Below, piece by piece: positions 15,827 through 22,402 of a stretch of DNA of 23,972 nt; position 1 is the first letter of the stretch, and every line of letters begins with the position of its first letter. This DNA comes from UBA12078 sp964573565 (GTDB lineage Bacteria; Patescibacteriota; Dojkabacteria; SC72). The position numbers and the translations under genes were made by a program. The stretch spans positions 1-23,972 of the forward strand of contig CAZNJV010000005.1 of the NCBI GenBank assembly GCA_964573565.1, in the 5' to 3' direction. The notes beneath the pieces were generated by a model. It was not told the DNA's origin. It was given only the letters and a program-made list of their open reading frames with translations, and did no database searches.

Positions 15827-15848
15827 ATAACTCATGATTACGGGAGTA

Positions 15849-15857
15849 ATTCTATCA
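15849..15857 (-). promoter_or_regulatory. Extended -10 upstream of tRNA-Glu / trmD
   Basis: On the minus strand, TGATAGAAT (TGn plus TAGAAT at 15849-15854) lies about 22 bases before the tRNA-Glu 5' end. The hexamer 17 bases upstream (ATGTCA) is a poor -35. It is back-to-back with the canonical greA promoter. Confidence 0.4.
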
Positions 15858-15870
15858 TATTTTCCCCCTA

Positions 15871-15899
15871 TTGACATCATATACTCATAGTAATATTAT
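15871..15899 (+). promoter_or_regulatory. Promoter of the canonical greA
   Basis: A perfect -35 TTGACA (15871-15876), a 17-base spacer and TATTAT (15894-15899) give one of the best sigma-70 type promoters in the window. The predicted start is near 15906, 17 bases before the first ATG (15923) and about 38 before the second (15944). Confidence 0.75.
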
Positions 15900-15922
15900 G
15901 GTCAGTTAACTAAATTCAGCGT

Positions 15923-16390
15923 ATGTCAGATATGGGTGAAAACATGTATCAGACAACACTGTCCGGGCTTAAGAAGCTAAAAGACGAGCTTAAACATAGA
16001 GAAGAAACTCTAAGGACTAAGATCGCAAATACCCTCAATGAGATGCGAAATCAAGGCGATTTACGTGAGAATGATGCTTACTCAATGGCAATTGAAGAGC
16101 AACAGATCAATGAGGAAAAAATTCTTGAGCTTAAAGAGAAAATTAAATCAGCAAAAGTTGTTACAGACAAGAATAAAAGTATTGTTGGAATCGGGGATAT
16201 TGTGACTCTGAAAAATGGTAAAACTGTTAAATATGAAGTTACAAGTGAAGATGAGGCCAATCCTTTAGAGGGAAAGATCTCTCATCTCTCCCCCATTGGC
16301 CAAGCTATTATGGGTAAAAAACTTGGAGCAGAGGTTACAATCTCAACACCAAAAGGAGATACCAAATACAAAGTTCAAGCAATTGATTAA
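15923..16390 (+). CDS. greA: Transcription elongation factor GreA
   Basis: The 155-residue factor stimulates RNA cleavage by stalled RNA polymerase. The N-terminal coiled coil carries the canonical tip MRNQGDLRENDAYSMA, with the Mg-holding acidic pair at Asp46 and Glu49. The C-terminal domain has GIGDIVTLKNG, NPLEGKISHLSPIGQAIMG and a closing YKVQAI strand, all typical of GreA. The first ATG gives MSDMGENMYQTTLSGL. Most GreA proteins begin at the equivalent of MYQTTLSGL (ATG at 15944), which also has GGGTGA nearby, so the true start may be 15944. The end overlaps the convergent UMP kinase gene by four bases. Confidence 0.95.
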   Translation: MSDMGENMYQTTLSGLKKLKDELKHREETLRTKIANTLNEMRNQGDLRENDAYSMAIEEQQINEEKILELKEKIKSAKVVTDKNKSIVGIGDIVTLKNGKTVKYEVTSEDEANPLEGKISHLSPIGQAIMGKKLGAEVTISTPKGDTKYKVQAID

Positions 16391-17091
16391 TGTATTAAAG
16401 TTCCAGTAGAAAGAATCTCTTCTATACTGTTTTTCTCTACGAGGTTTTTACCACCACAGATGTAAAAGGAGATATTCTTCTTTTCACAGAATTGAGAACA
16501 GGGAGCATCTATCGGCATGCTTTTGTTTACAATATGCCCATCTCCATCACTTATACCGGCTAGCTTGAAATATTCTTTCCACGTAAGGTCTTTGATTGGA
16601 AGAGCATTAGGGTTTGTATCTGGATCACTGTCATACACATAGTCGATATTTGAAAGCTTGATGACTCTGTTAACATCCAAAATATTTGCAAACACTGCAG
16701 CATCCATATCTGTACTCCAACCCACTTTCAGCCCACCACTTATCAATGTTTTACCTTTTGGATCTTTAAGGAACTCATATGCATCCCCTAGTTTCTTTGG
16801 CAGATATGAATTGGCATCATTAATATATCCTTGAACCAAAGCGGCGTTGGTTTGTGTAACCTGCATCGCTATATTATGCAAGGCTTGCTCCTCCTTAATT
16901 TCTCCTTCCATTTTTGACTGAATCTCCCTAGAGAGGTATCCACCACCCACAACAATCGCTATCTTCTCAACAGAAGGAAGAATATTCCAATACCACTGTT
17001 TTACTTTTTCTAATATCTGGAAATTGATATTTAGATTCTCGTTGAAAAGAATTGAGCCACCAATCTTTAATACAATTTTTTGCTCTGTCAT
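16387..17091 (-). CDS. pyrH: UMP kinase, amino-acid-kinase fold, archaeal-like
   Basis: The 234-residue protein phosphorylates UMP to UDP in pyrimidine nucleotide synthesis. Amino-acid-kinase motifs are in order: IVLKIGGSIL (ATP phosphate site, residues 6-15), IAIVVGGGYLSR (45-56), MQVTQTNAALV (76-86), ISGGLKVGWSTDMDAAVFA (117-135, UMP site) and KLSNIDYVYDSDPDTNPNA (145-163). The short length and motif wording resemble archaeal UMP kinases more than E. coli PyrH, which has PGTTTD..A. It is the last gene of a three-gene unit, and its ATG overlaps the previous TGA (ATGA). Another amino-acid kinase (glutamate, isopentenyl phosphate) is less likely because of the NVDGVY-like segment and TD in the UMP loop. 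Confidence 0.82.
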   Translation of the reverse strand: MTEQKIVLKIGGSILFNENLNINFQILEKVKQWYWNILPSVEKIAIVVGGGYLSREIQSKMEGEIKEEQALHNIAMQVTQTNAALVQGYINDANSYLPKKLGDAYEFLKDPKGKTLISGGLKVGWSTDMDAAVFANILDVNRVIKLSNIDYVYDSDPDTNPNALPIKDLTWKEYFKLAGISDGDGHIVNKSMPIDAPCSQFCEKKNISFYICGGKNLVEKNSIEEILSTGTLIH

Positions 17092-17885
17092 AGTGTTAGT
17101 ATCAGCGTTAAGGCAAGTATCACATACAAGAATGGTAATATGTAATCTATGAGATGTATTTTCCCAGAGAAACGAATATTCCAGATGGAGATTACGAGAT
17201 AGAAAGCAAGTGTACTAATTAACGGTATGACAAAGATATTGGTATTCCAAAATATGGTTGTAAGCAAAGCTATGAATATGGAACTCAACAAGGAGATTCC
17301 AAGCTCTACCATCCCTACTCGTTTGTGTAGTTTTAGGGAGAAGATTAGGAGTATGAAGGAGGAGATGAAAACAAGTAGTGCAAATATTACGAGAGAGACC
17401 CCTATTCTTATGTACACATTCACAAGGAGATAGAGGATTGTAATACAGATGAAATCGAAGATTGCCCTTGTGGCATTGGCTACAGAATATATCTTGTTTA
17501 GTGAACTTTTAACATTGAGAAAGAGCACTAAGAAAAGGATCATGGATACTCCTAATACGACATGTCCCAGAATTATATTTCGATTGAAATACAGAAATGC
17601 AAGAATTGCGGTATAGAAGATGGCAGGGAGAACGAAATAGCTGAAGAATCGCTCCTTCAAGGATATTTTCACTATTACATCACTATACTTTGATATTTTC
17701 TTCCCAGAATACTTTCCAAATACCCTTATGAACCAGGTCTCAAGAAGAAATACTCCCATTACACCTGTTAATATCAATGTAAAATCCTTAGTTATGGGTA
17801 CAAGATAGTTGAAAAACTCTGTCAAAGCCAGAAGGAGGAAAAGGTATGCTAAATCATTTTGTACTTTTAACCTGTATTCTTTCAC
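17088..17885 (-). CDS. Polytopic membrane protein of unknown function
   Basis: The 265-residue protein starts with GTG at 17883-17885, twelve bases after the CAP-domain gene. Nearly the whole chain is hydrophobic, with about eight predicted helices, for example FTLILTGVMGVFLLETWF, HVVLGVSMILFLVLFL and IDYILPFLYVILALTLIL. Two short basic loops (GKYSGKKISKYSD and LKLHKRVG) suggest cytoplasmic sides. I recognise no transporter signature, catalytic residue set or metal site. Its stop overlaps the UMP kinase start by four bases, so the pair is translationally coupled. Position after a secreted CAP protein hints at an envelope role, but that is only context. Confidence 0.75.
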   Translation of the reverse strand: MKEYRLKVQNDLAYLFLLLALTEFFNYLVPITKDFTLILTGVMGVFLLETWFIRVFGKYSGKKISKYSDVIVKISLKERFFSYFVLPAIFYTAILAFLYFNRNIILGHVVLGVSMILFLVLFLNVKSSLNKIYSVANATRAIFDFICITILYLLVNVYIRIGVSLVIFALLVFISSFILLIFSLKLHKRVGMVELGISLLSSIFIALLTTIFWNTNIFVIPLISTLAFYLVISIWNIRFSGKIHLIDYILPFLYVILALTLILTL

Positions 17886-17897
17886 TGGGCAGTGTTT

Positions 17898-19265
17898 TTA
17901 ATTAATTAAACCTGTAAATCCATTAAATATTGCTACTGTTAATATTAACCACCATGCACCAATAGTAAATAGATCTCCCACTATTTCTTTCAACTTTCCT
18001 TTTCTCCAGTATACATAAATCTCAACACAGAGGAGTACAAAAATGAGAATAACAATACCGACACTTATCTGATCTCCTAAGTTAGCATTGAAGATACTGA
18101 GAATAATGTTAGATTTGTCATTGTCAGTTTTAAAATACTCTGTGATATCTGTTTGAGATACATTCCCAAGTACATCAGAGGCCATTATTACAATCTTGGT
18201 TCCCAAACCTTTTGTTGGAATCTCCACAGTGATATTTTCCTTGTCATCCGATGTTATTGCTATTGTATCCGCACCATTAACAATACGCAGATCTGTCCAC
18301 GTATTATCTATTCTAAATGTTAGGGTGTATGAGTCTGTACCTTTGCTTACAGCCATGGATGTAAGGTCCACTAGAGGGGCTGTAGAGTCCACTGTGAAGC
18401 TTATTTCCGGCGAAACGACATTCTCTCCCTTTACTTGTGCTTTTAGTACATGCTCGCCTTCTGCCCAATCTCCGTTTTTGTCATATTCCCAATTATTTCC
18501 AGTAGCAGCAGTCTCTCCCACTACTGCAGATTTATCTGAAATTTCTACAGTATATTCACCCGATACGTTTGCGGTCTCCCCTTGTACATTGATACTTGGA
18601 TCTGTTGATATAGAAGACTGTACAGGTGATGTTATCCTAATACTCTTAATTTCCCCCTGTTCGTTTCCAACAATCGTACCGCTAGATGATTCTGTGCCTT
18701 CTGTCGTGGATGCTCCAGCAACCTGTGTCGTGAGATTACCAAGCATCTGTACTACAAGGGTAGTCTGCTTCCCAAGAAGGACTCCCTGAACCACCGCAAC
18801 TCCGATATCCTTGTAATTTCCACTCATGATATTGGCGGCATGTGTTGGACTTGCCATCCATGCTTCATGCACACCCTCTGCGGTTTGGAATCCTTTTGCA
18901 AGGTTCTCTCCAGCATAAACATAGTTGTATCCTTCTGCCCTTATGAACTGCCATGGTGTTTCTCCATTTGGTCCGAAGTGATCCCAATATTGTTGCTCAA
19001 ACATATTATTTGCTTTTGCCAAAGCAGCAGCATCTAGTTGAGAGTTTTCATTTAGTGAATTTAGACCACTAGATGTTCGTTCTTGATTGGTAAGACTAAT
19101 GATATTTTCTATGGAGATTGTACTTGCTTCTACCTTTGTTATTCCAAAGATACCTCCAAAGCTATTTACGAATACTATGATGAATGAATATGCTACTAAA
19201 GCCACTTTTCTTAGTAGGTATGGTTTGTATCTGTTCTTTTGAGTTGGAATAAAGAAGTTCTTCAT
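17898..19265 (-). CDS. Secreted or anchored CAP (SCP/YkwD-like) domain protein with Ig-like region
   Basis: The 455-residue protein has a basic N-terminus and a signal/anchor helix (about 20-48, ending VEAS). A CAP domain follows at about 53-177: ISLTNQERTSSGLNSL, YWDHFGPNGETPW, YAGENLAKGF, HEAWMASPTHAANIM and VVQMLGN. The four conserved cavity residues are present (His96, Glu120, Glu134, His142). A Ser/Thr-rich linker and one or two beta-rich Ig-like segments come next (about 205-390; SPVQSSISTDPSINVQGETA, AEGEHVLKAQVKG). Two C-terminal membrane helices (about 397-416 and 434-452) flank a short basic loop. Bacterial YkwD-type CAP proteins are secreted, and their activity is mostly unknown. 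It leads the unit with the membrane protein and UMP kinase. Confidence 0.88.
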   Translation of the reverse strand: MKNFFIPTQKNRYKPYLLRKVALVAYSFIIVFVNSFGGIFGITKVEASTISIENIISLTNQERTSSGLNSLNENSQLDAAALAKANNMFEQQYWDHFGPNGETPWQFIRAEGYNYVYAGENLAKGFQTAEGVHEAWMASPTHAANIMSGNYKDIGVAVVQGVLLGKQTTLVVQMLGNLTTQVAGASTTEGTESSSGTIVGNEQGEIKSIRITSPVQSSISTDPSINVQGETANVSGEYTVEISDKSAVVGETAATGNNWEYDKNGDWAEGEHVLKAQVKGENVVSPEISFTVDSTAPLVDLTSMAVSKGTDSYTLTFRIDNTWTDLRIVNGADTIAITSDDKENITVEIPTKGLGTKIVIMASDVLGNVSQTDITEYFKTDNDKSNIILSIFNANLGDQISVGIVILIFVLLCVEIYVYWRKGKLKEIVGDLFTIGAWWLILTVAIFNGFTGLIN

Positions 19266-19273
19266 ATGGGCAT

Positions 19274-19279
19274 TGTATA
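19274..19279 (-). promoter_or_regulatory. Possible -10 abutting the CAP-protein gene
   Basis: On the minus strand TATACA lies eight bases before the ATG at 19265, so transcription would begin one or two bases from the start codon. The -35 position is poor. No Shine-Dalgarno site is present. Support is weak, and mainly the similarity to the other promoter-abutting starts in this window. Confidence 0.3.
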
Positions 19280-19329
19280 TACTTTCCTAGTTTAAAGTAT
19301 TTAATTCAAATAGTCGAGCCTTTATAACG

Positions 19330-19353
19330 AAAAAGGACCCTTTCGAGTCCTTT
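19330..19353 (-). terminator. Intrinsic terminator of the HU gene
   Basis: On the minus strand AAAGGACTC (19345-19353), loop GAAA and GGGTCCTTT (19332-19340) form a 9-bp stem with one G-T pair. The T run continues to TTTTTCG. It lies about 38 bases after the HU stop. A second small hairpin (TTCCTT/AAGGAA) lies between them. Confidence 0.8.
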
Positions 19354-19390
19354 CCCATTTTCCTTATCTGCAAGGAAATGCCGGCGGCAC

Positions 19391-19660
19391 TTACTTTACT
19401 GCAGATTTCAAAGCTTTTCCAGGTTTGAATGCTGGAACTTTGGTTGCAGGTAACTTGATCTTAGCAAGAGTCTTAGGATTGATTCCAGTTCTAGCAGCTC
19501 TTGTTCTGACTTCAAATTTACCGAAACCAGTTAAAAGAACAGGTTCACCATCTTTAAGAGAACCAGAGATTGCTTCGAGAACTGCGTCCAAAGCATCACC
19601 TGCCTGTCTCTTTGTTAAACCTGTTGATGCAATTTTATCAACTAAATCTTTTTTTAACAT
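19391..19660 (-). CDS. hup: HU-family DNA-binding protein
   Basis: The 89-residue nucleoid protein bends and compacts DNA as a dimer. It has the HU pattern throughout: MLKKDLVDKIASTGLTKRQAGDALDAVL (helical base), GEPVLLTGFGKFEVRTRAARTG (saddle strands) and the arm INPKTLAKIKLPATKVPAFKPG with its Pro near the tip. GRNPxTGExI is altered to GINPKTLAKI. It ends KALKSAVK. It has the strongest ribosome-binding site in the window, its own promoter and its own terminator, so it is a highly expressed single-gene unit. Confidence 0.96.
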   Translation of the reverse strand: MLKKDLVDKIASTGLTKRQAGDALDAVLEAISGSLKDGEPVLLTGFGKFEVRTRAARTGINPKTLAKIKLPATKVPAFKPGKALKSAVK

Positions 19661-19667
19661 GACGATG

Positions 19668-19675
19668 ACCTCCTT
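19668..19675 (-). promoter_or_regulatory. Strong Shine-Dalgarno site of the HU gene
   Basis: On the minus strand AAGGAGGT stands seven bases before the HU ATG. It shows that the ribosomes here carry a normal anti-Shine-Dalgarno sequence, although most neighbouring genes lack such a site. Confidence 0.85.
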
Positions 19676-19733
19676 TCTTAAGAGATACTATCCACAAAAG
19701 CTTTAAATTAAGTCTTTGTGTATATCCACCTTA

Positions 19734-19762
19734 AAAATAGGCTATATATAAGCAATCGTCAA
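19734..19762 (-). promoter_or_regulatory. HU promoter
   Basis: On the minus strand TTGACG (19757-19762), a 17-base spacer and TATTTT (19734-19739) predict a start near 19727 and a leader of about 66 bases containing the strong ribosome-binding site. Confidence 0.6.
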
Positions 19763-19975
19763 GCATGCTATTTACTACAGGGCGGGGAGGTCATTGAACA
19801 AAAACTTTGGTATATTAAGGTTTCTCAACGTTACAACTTTGTAAACAATTTACGAAAGATTTTTGCTGTTTAAGCCTTACATTGACGTACGAATGCCTAT
19901 ATACCGGCACATCCAGAGTATTTACATAAAATTCAGTTATGTACAAGCATAATCGTCAATTCCGTGGTACATAAA
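19763..19975. other. Intergenic stretch with no gene recognised
   Basis: The gap between HU and RNase Y (19661-20044) is the longest without a gene. Apart from the HU leader and promoter and the RNase Y terminator, about 210 bases remain. They hold short inverted repeats (TACATAA 19923-19929 with TTATGTA 19937-19943; GTAAA/TTTAC near 19840-19855). A second copy of ATCGTCAA (19952-19959) repeats the HU -35 context (19755-19762). I see no open frame with coding features. Confidence 0.5.
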
Positions 19976-20008
19976 AGAAAACGGGGAAGAGATTTTGTTC
20001 TCTTCCCC
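19976..20008 (-). terminator. Intrinsic terminator of the RNase Y gene
   Basis: On the minus strand GGGGAAGAGA (19999-20008), a six-base loop and TCTCTTCCCC (19983-19992) make a perfect 10-bp stem followed by GTTTTCTTTT. It starts 36 bases after the RNase Y stop codon. Confidence 0.85.
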
Positions 20009-20044
20009 TATAGCATTCACGACTAGAAGCTATGCTAAATATTG

Positions 20045-21571
20045 TTATCTAGCCACCTCTATTGCTCTTGTTTCCCTGATAACAGTCACTTCTACGTTAC
20101 CAGGATAGCTTTGGGTTTTCTCGATTGCCTGTGCAATCTGCTTTGCCATGACCTTCGCTTCATCATCTGAAACCAAGATTGGTTTAACAATCACACGAAG
20201 TTCTCTTCCTGCTCTGATTGCAAATACATCCTCTATCTTCTCTCCTGCAACATCCTTTGCAGCATTCTCAATACCCTCGATTCTTTGAATATATTGTTCG
20301 TAGCTATCTTTTCTAGCACCTGGTCTAGCACCTGAGATTGCATCCGCAAGGTATACAATCACAGCTTCTACAGATGTAGGTTCTATATCCATATGGTGTG
20401 CTTCGATCGCATTTACAAGCTTGTCACTTAAGACATACTTTCTTGCTACCTGCCCAGAGATATGGTGATGTGGTAAATCAATCTTGTGTGTTAATACCTT
20501 TCCTACATCATGAAGCAATGCTGCACGTTTGACCAATTCAACATCAGCACCGACTTCTGCTGCAAGCACTTCTGCTAATCTGATGACCTCAATTGTGTGG
20601 GACATCAAGGATTGACCGTAACTGGTTCTGTACTTCATCTTACCAATGAGCTTGAGTAAGCCGATATCAATATCTGGCCAGCCTGCTTCTTCTGCAAGAA
20701 TCTGTCCGTTCTTTTTAATCTCTAAAGAAATCTCATTCTTAGCTTTTCTTACACACTCTTCAATTGCACCTGGATGAATTCTCCCATCTCCAATGAGTTT
20801 GGTCATTGCAACATATGCAATCTCTCTTCTCAAAGGATCAAAAGATGAAAGACCAATAGATGTTGGGGATTCATCAACGATGACATCAACACCTGTGATC
20901 TGTTCAAATGATCTGATATTTCTACCTTCTTTTCCGATAATTCTTCCTTTAACTTTCTCATCCTCTACCTTGATACTCTTGGTCGTAGTCTCACCAACAT
21001 AGTCAGTTGCAACTCTTTGCATAGATTCCACCAAGATATGCTGCGCCTTCTCATCTGCGACAGCCTCTATATTTTTCTCAGCCTGTCTAATCTTCTGAGC
21101 TTCATAGCCTTTTAAATCTTCCTCTATCTCCTTCTTCAATCTCTCAGTAGCTTCCTCTCTGGAAAGTCCTGATATCTTCTCCAATTCGGTTTTTAATTGG
21201 ATTCTGGAATCTTCCATTCGCTTCATGGTCTCCTTAAGATCACTATCCATCTTTTCTAGTTCGGAACTCTTTTCATCCAAGATCTTAGATCTTTTGTTTA
21301 AAGTCTTCTCTCTTTCAATGAGGATCTCTTCATGTTCTGTATTCTCTCTCCTCATGTCTTTTAATCGCTTCTCTTCACGCTCTCTTAGACCTGAGAGCTC
21401 TTCCTCAGCTTCTTCGAATTTCTTACTCATCATCTTCTTGGCAGCTGCCTCTATTTCAGATTCAGGAATCTTGTTTACGTTTACCCACTTAAATACATAT
21501 TTAAGCAGCGCAACTGATCCTCCTGCAGCAGCAACGACAGAAGCAAGTATTATTGCTAATGTTTCCATCAC
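20045..21571 (-). CDS. rny: Ribonuclease Y
   Basis: The 508-residue membrane-anchored endoribonuclease starts mRNA decay. An N-terminal membrane helix (about 3-28) is followed by a long Glu/Lys/Arg-rich coiled coil (about 40-190). The KH RNA-binding domain comes next (about 205-275; KGRIIGKEGRNIRSFEQITG, DPLRREIAYVA). The HD domain includes LMSHTIEVIRLAEVLAAEVG and the metal pair His-Asp in ALLHDVGK (near 354-355), then LPHHHISGQ and AIEAHH. The typical closing segment ends VTVIRETRAIEVAR. Length is usual (about 510-520). Two ATGs lie at the start (21571 and 21568), with no clear Shine-Dalgarno site. It is a single-gene unit. Confidence 0.97.
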   Translation of the reverse strand: MMETLAIILASVVAAAGGSVALLKYVFKWVNVNKIPESEIEAAAKKMMSKKFEEAEEELSGLREREEKRLKDMRRENTEHEEILIEREKTLNKRSKILDEKSSELEKMDSDLKETMKRMEDSRIQLKTELEKISGLSREEATERLKKEIEEDLKGYEAQKIRQAEKNIEAVADEKAQHILVESMQRVATDYVGETTTKSIKVEDEKVKGRIIGKEGRNIRSFEQITGVDVIVDESPTSIGLSSFDPLRREIAYVAMTKLIGDGRIHPGAIEECVRKAKNEISLEIKKNGQILAEEAGWPDIDIGLLKLIGKMKYRTSYGQSLMSHTIEVIRLAEVLAAEVGADVELVKRAALLHDVGKVLTHKIDLPHHHISGQVARKYVLSDKLVNAIEAHHMDIEPTSVEAVIVYLADAISGARPGARKDSYEQYIQRIEGIENAAKDVAGEKIEDVFAIRAGRELRVIVKPILVSDDEAKVMAKQIAQAIEKTQSYPGNVEVTVIRETRAIEVAR

Positions 21572-21622
21572 GCTTCTATTTAAAATTTAATCGGTCCTAT
21601 TAAACTACTTTATGGGAATACC

Positions 21623-21642
21623 CCGCTGTGATAGCGGTTTTT
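21623..21642 (+). terminator. Hairpin with T run upstream of rny (terminator-like on + strand)
   Basis: CCGCT (21623-21627), loop GTGAT and AGCGG (21633-21637) are followed by TTTTT. It has the form of a short intrinsic terminator on the plus strand, but no plus-strand gene lies before it. On the minus strand it would be a hairpin in the RNase Y leader. Confidence 0.45.
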
Positions 21643-21671
21643 AATGAATTACTCTCTTTAATTTTATCAAA

Positions 21672-21701
21672 TATATATTTCATAAAATTAATAATTATCA
21701 A
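21672..21701 (-). promoter_or_regulatory. Possible rny promoter
   Basis: On the minus strand TTGATA (21696-21701), an 18-base spacer and TATATA (21672-21677) predict a start near 21665, leaving a leader of about 93 bases that includes the CCGCT/AGCGG hairpin. The region is extremely AT-rich, so chance matches are likely. Confidence 0.35.
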
Positions 21702-21821
21702 TATATTCAATCGTAAAAAGTGTTTAATACTAGGACTTCACAATGATATCATTTTTAGTCTAATTCCTCAATCCAAATGCGAATTCACCCATTTTTAATT
21801 TTTGCCTTCTAGACTAGAGAC

Positions 21822-22319
21822 ATGAGGGCGAAGGAACATAATTATGCTTTTATTGATAGTCAAAATTTGAATTTGGGTATAAAGGATTTAGGTTGGAGTC
21901 TAGATTTTAAAAAATTTAGAATCTATTTAAGTAATAAGTATCGTGTTAAAAAGGCATTTCTATTTCTTGGTTTCGTTGCGAAATATAAACGTTTGTATGA
22001 AGATTTGTCTTCATATGGATATATTCTAATTTTCAAACCTGTAATTCAGAATCGTGATGGAAGACTTAAAGGGAATATAGATGCAGAATTAGTAATGTAT
22101 GTGATGAAGGAGATCAACAATTTCGGTTATGCAGTTATCGTTTCTGGAGACGGAGACTTCTATTGCCTAATCAAATATTTAGAGGAATTACATAAGTTGA
22201 AGGCTATATTGATACCCAACCAAAAGTCTTCATCATCTTTACTAGAAAAATTCTCAAACAAGAAAGTGCTTCTGGAATTTGAGCGAGAAAAGCTGGAAAA
22301 TAAAAAGTGGAAGGCGTAG
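21822..22319 (+). CDS. NYN-domain (LabA/DUF88-like) putative ribonuclease
   Basis: The 165-residue protein is one NYN domain of the PIN-like nuclease superfamily. The acidic metal-site residues are visible: FIDSQN (Asp12, Asn15), KGNIDAELV (Asp87; the KGxDxxLxxD pattern) and VSGDGDF (Asp110, Asp112). The C-terminus is basic and Glu/Lys-rich (EFEREKLENKKWKA). Related proteins are thought to cut RNA, but the target is unknown. It is transcribed away from RNase Y and converges on tgt. A -10-like TAGACT lies six bases before the ATG. A weak hairpin (22322-22340) follows the stop. Confidence 0.88.
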   Translation: MRAKEHNYAFIDSQNLNLGIKDLGWSLDFKKFRIYLSNKYRVKKAFLFLGFVAKYKRLYEDLSSYGYILIFKPVIQNRDGRLKGNIDAELVMYVMKEINNFGYAVIVSGDGDFYCLIKYLEELHKLKAILIPNQKSSSSLLEKFSNKKVLLEFEREKLENKKWKA

Positions 22320-22321
22320 CT

Positions 22322-22340
22322 ATATACCACTCGAGTATAT
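22322..22340 (+). terminator. Weak terminator-like hairpin after the NYN gene
   Basis: ATATAC (22322-22327) pairs with GTATAT (22335-22340) over a seven-base loop, and a T-rich stretch (GTTCGTTTTC) follows. A second nested inverted repeat lies at 22351-22384 (TCCCT/AGGGA around TTGAT/ATCAA) in the 83-base gap before the tgt stop. Both are AU-rich and modest. Confidence 0.35.
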
Positions 22341-22402
22341 GTTCGTTTTCTCCCTCGTGATAGTTGATTATATCAAACCAGGGAAAGATTCTTCAACTAA
22401 GT

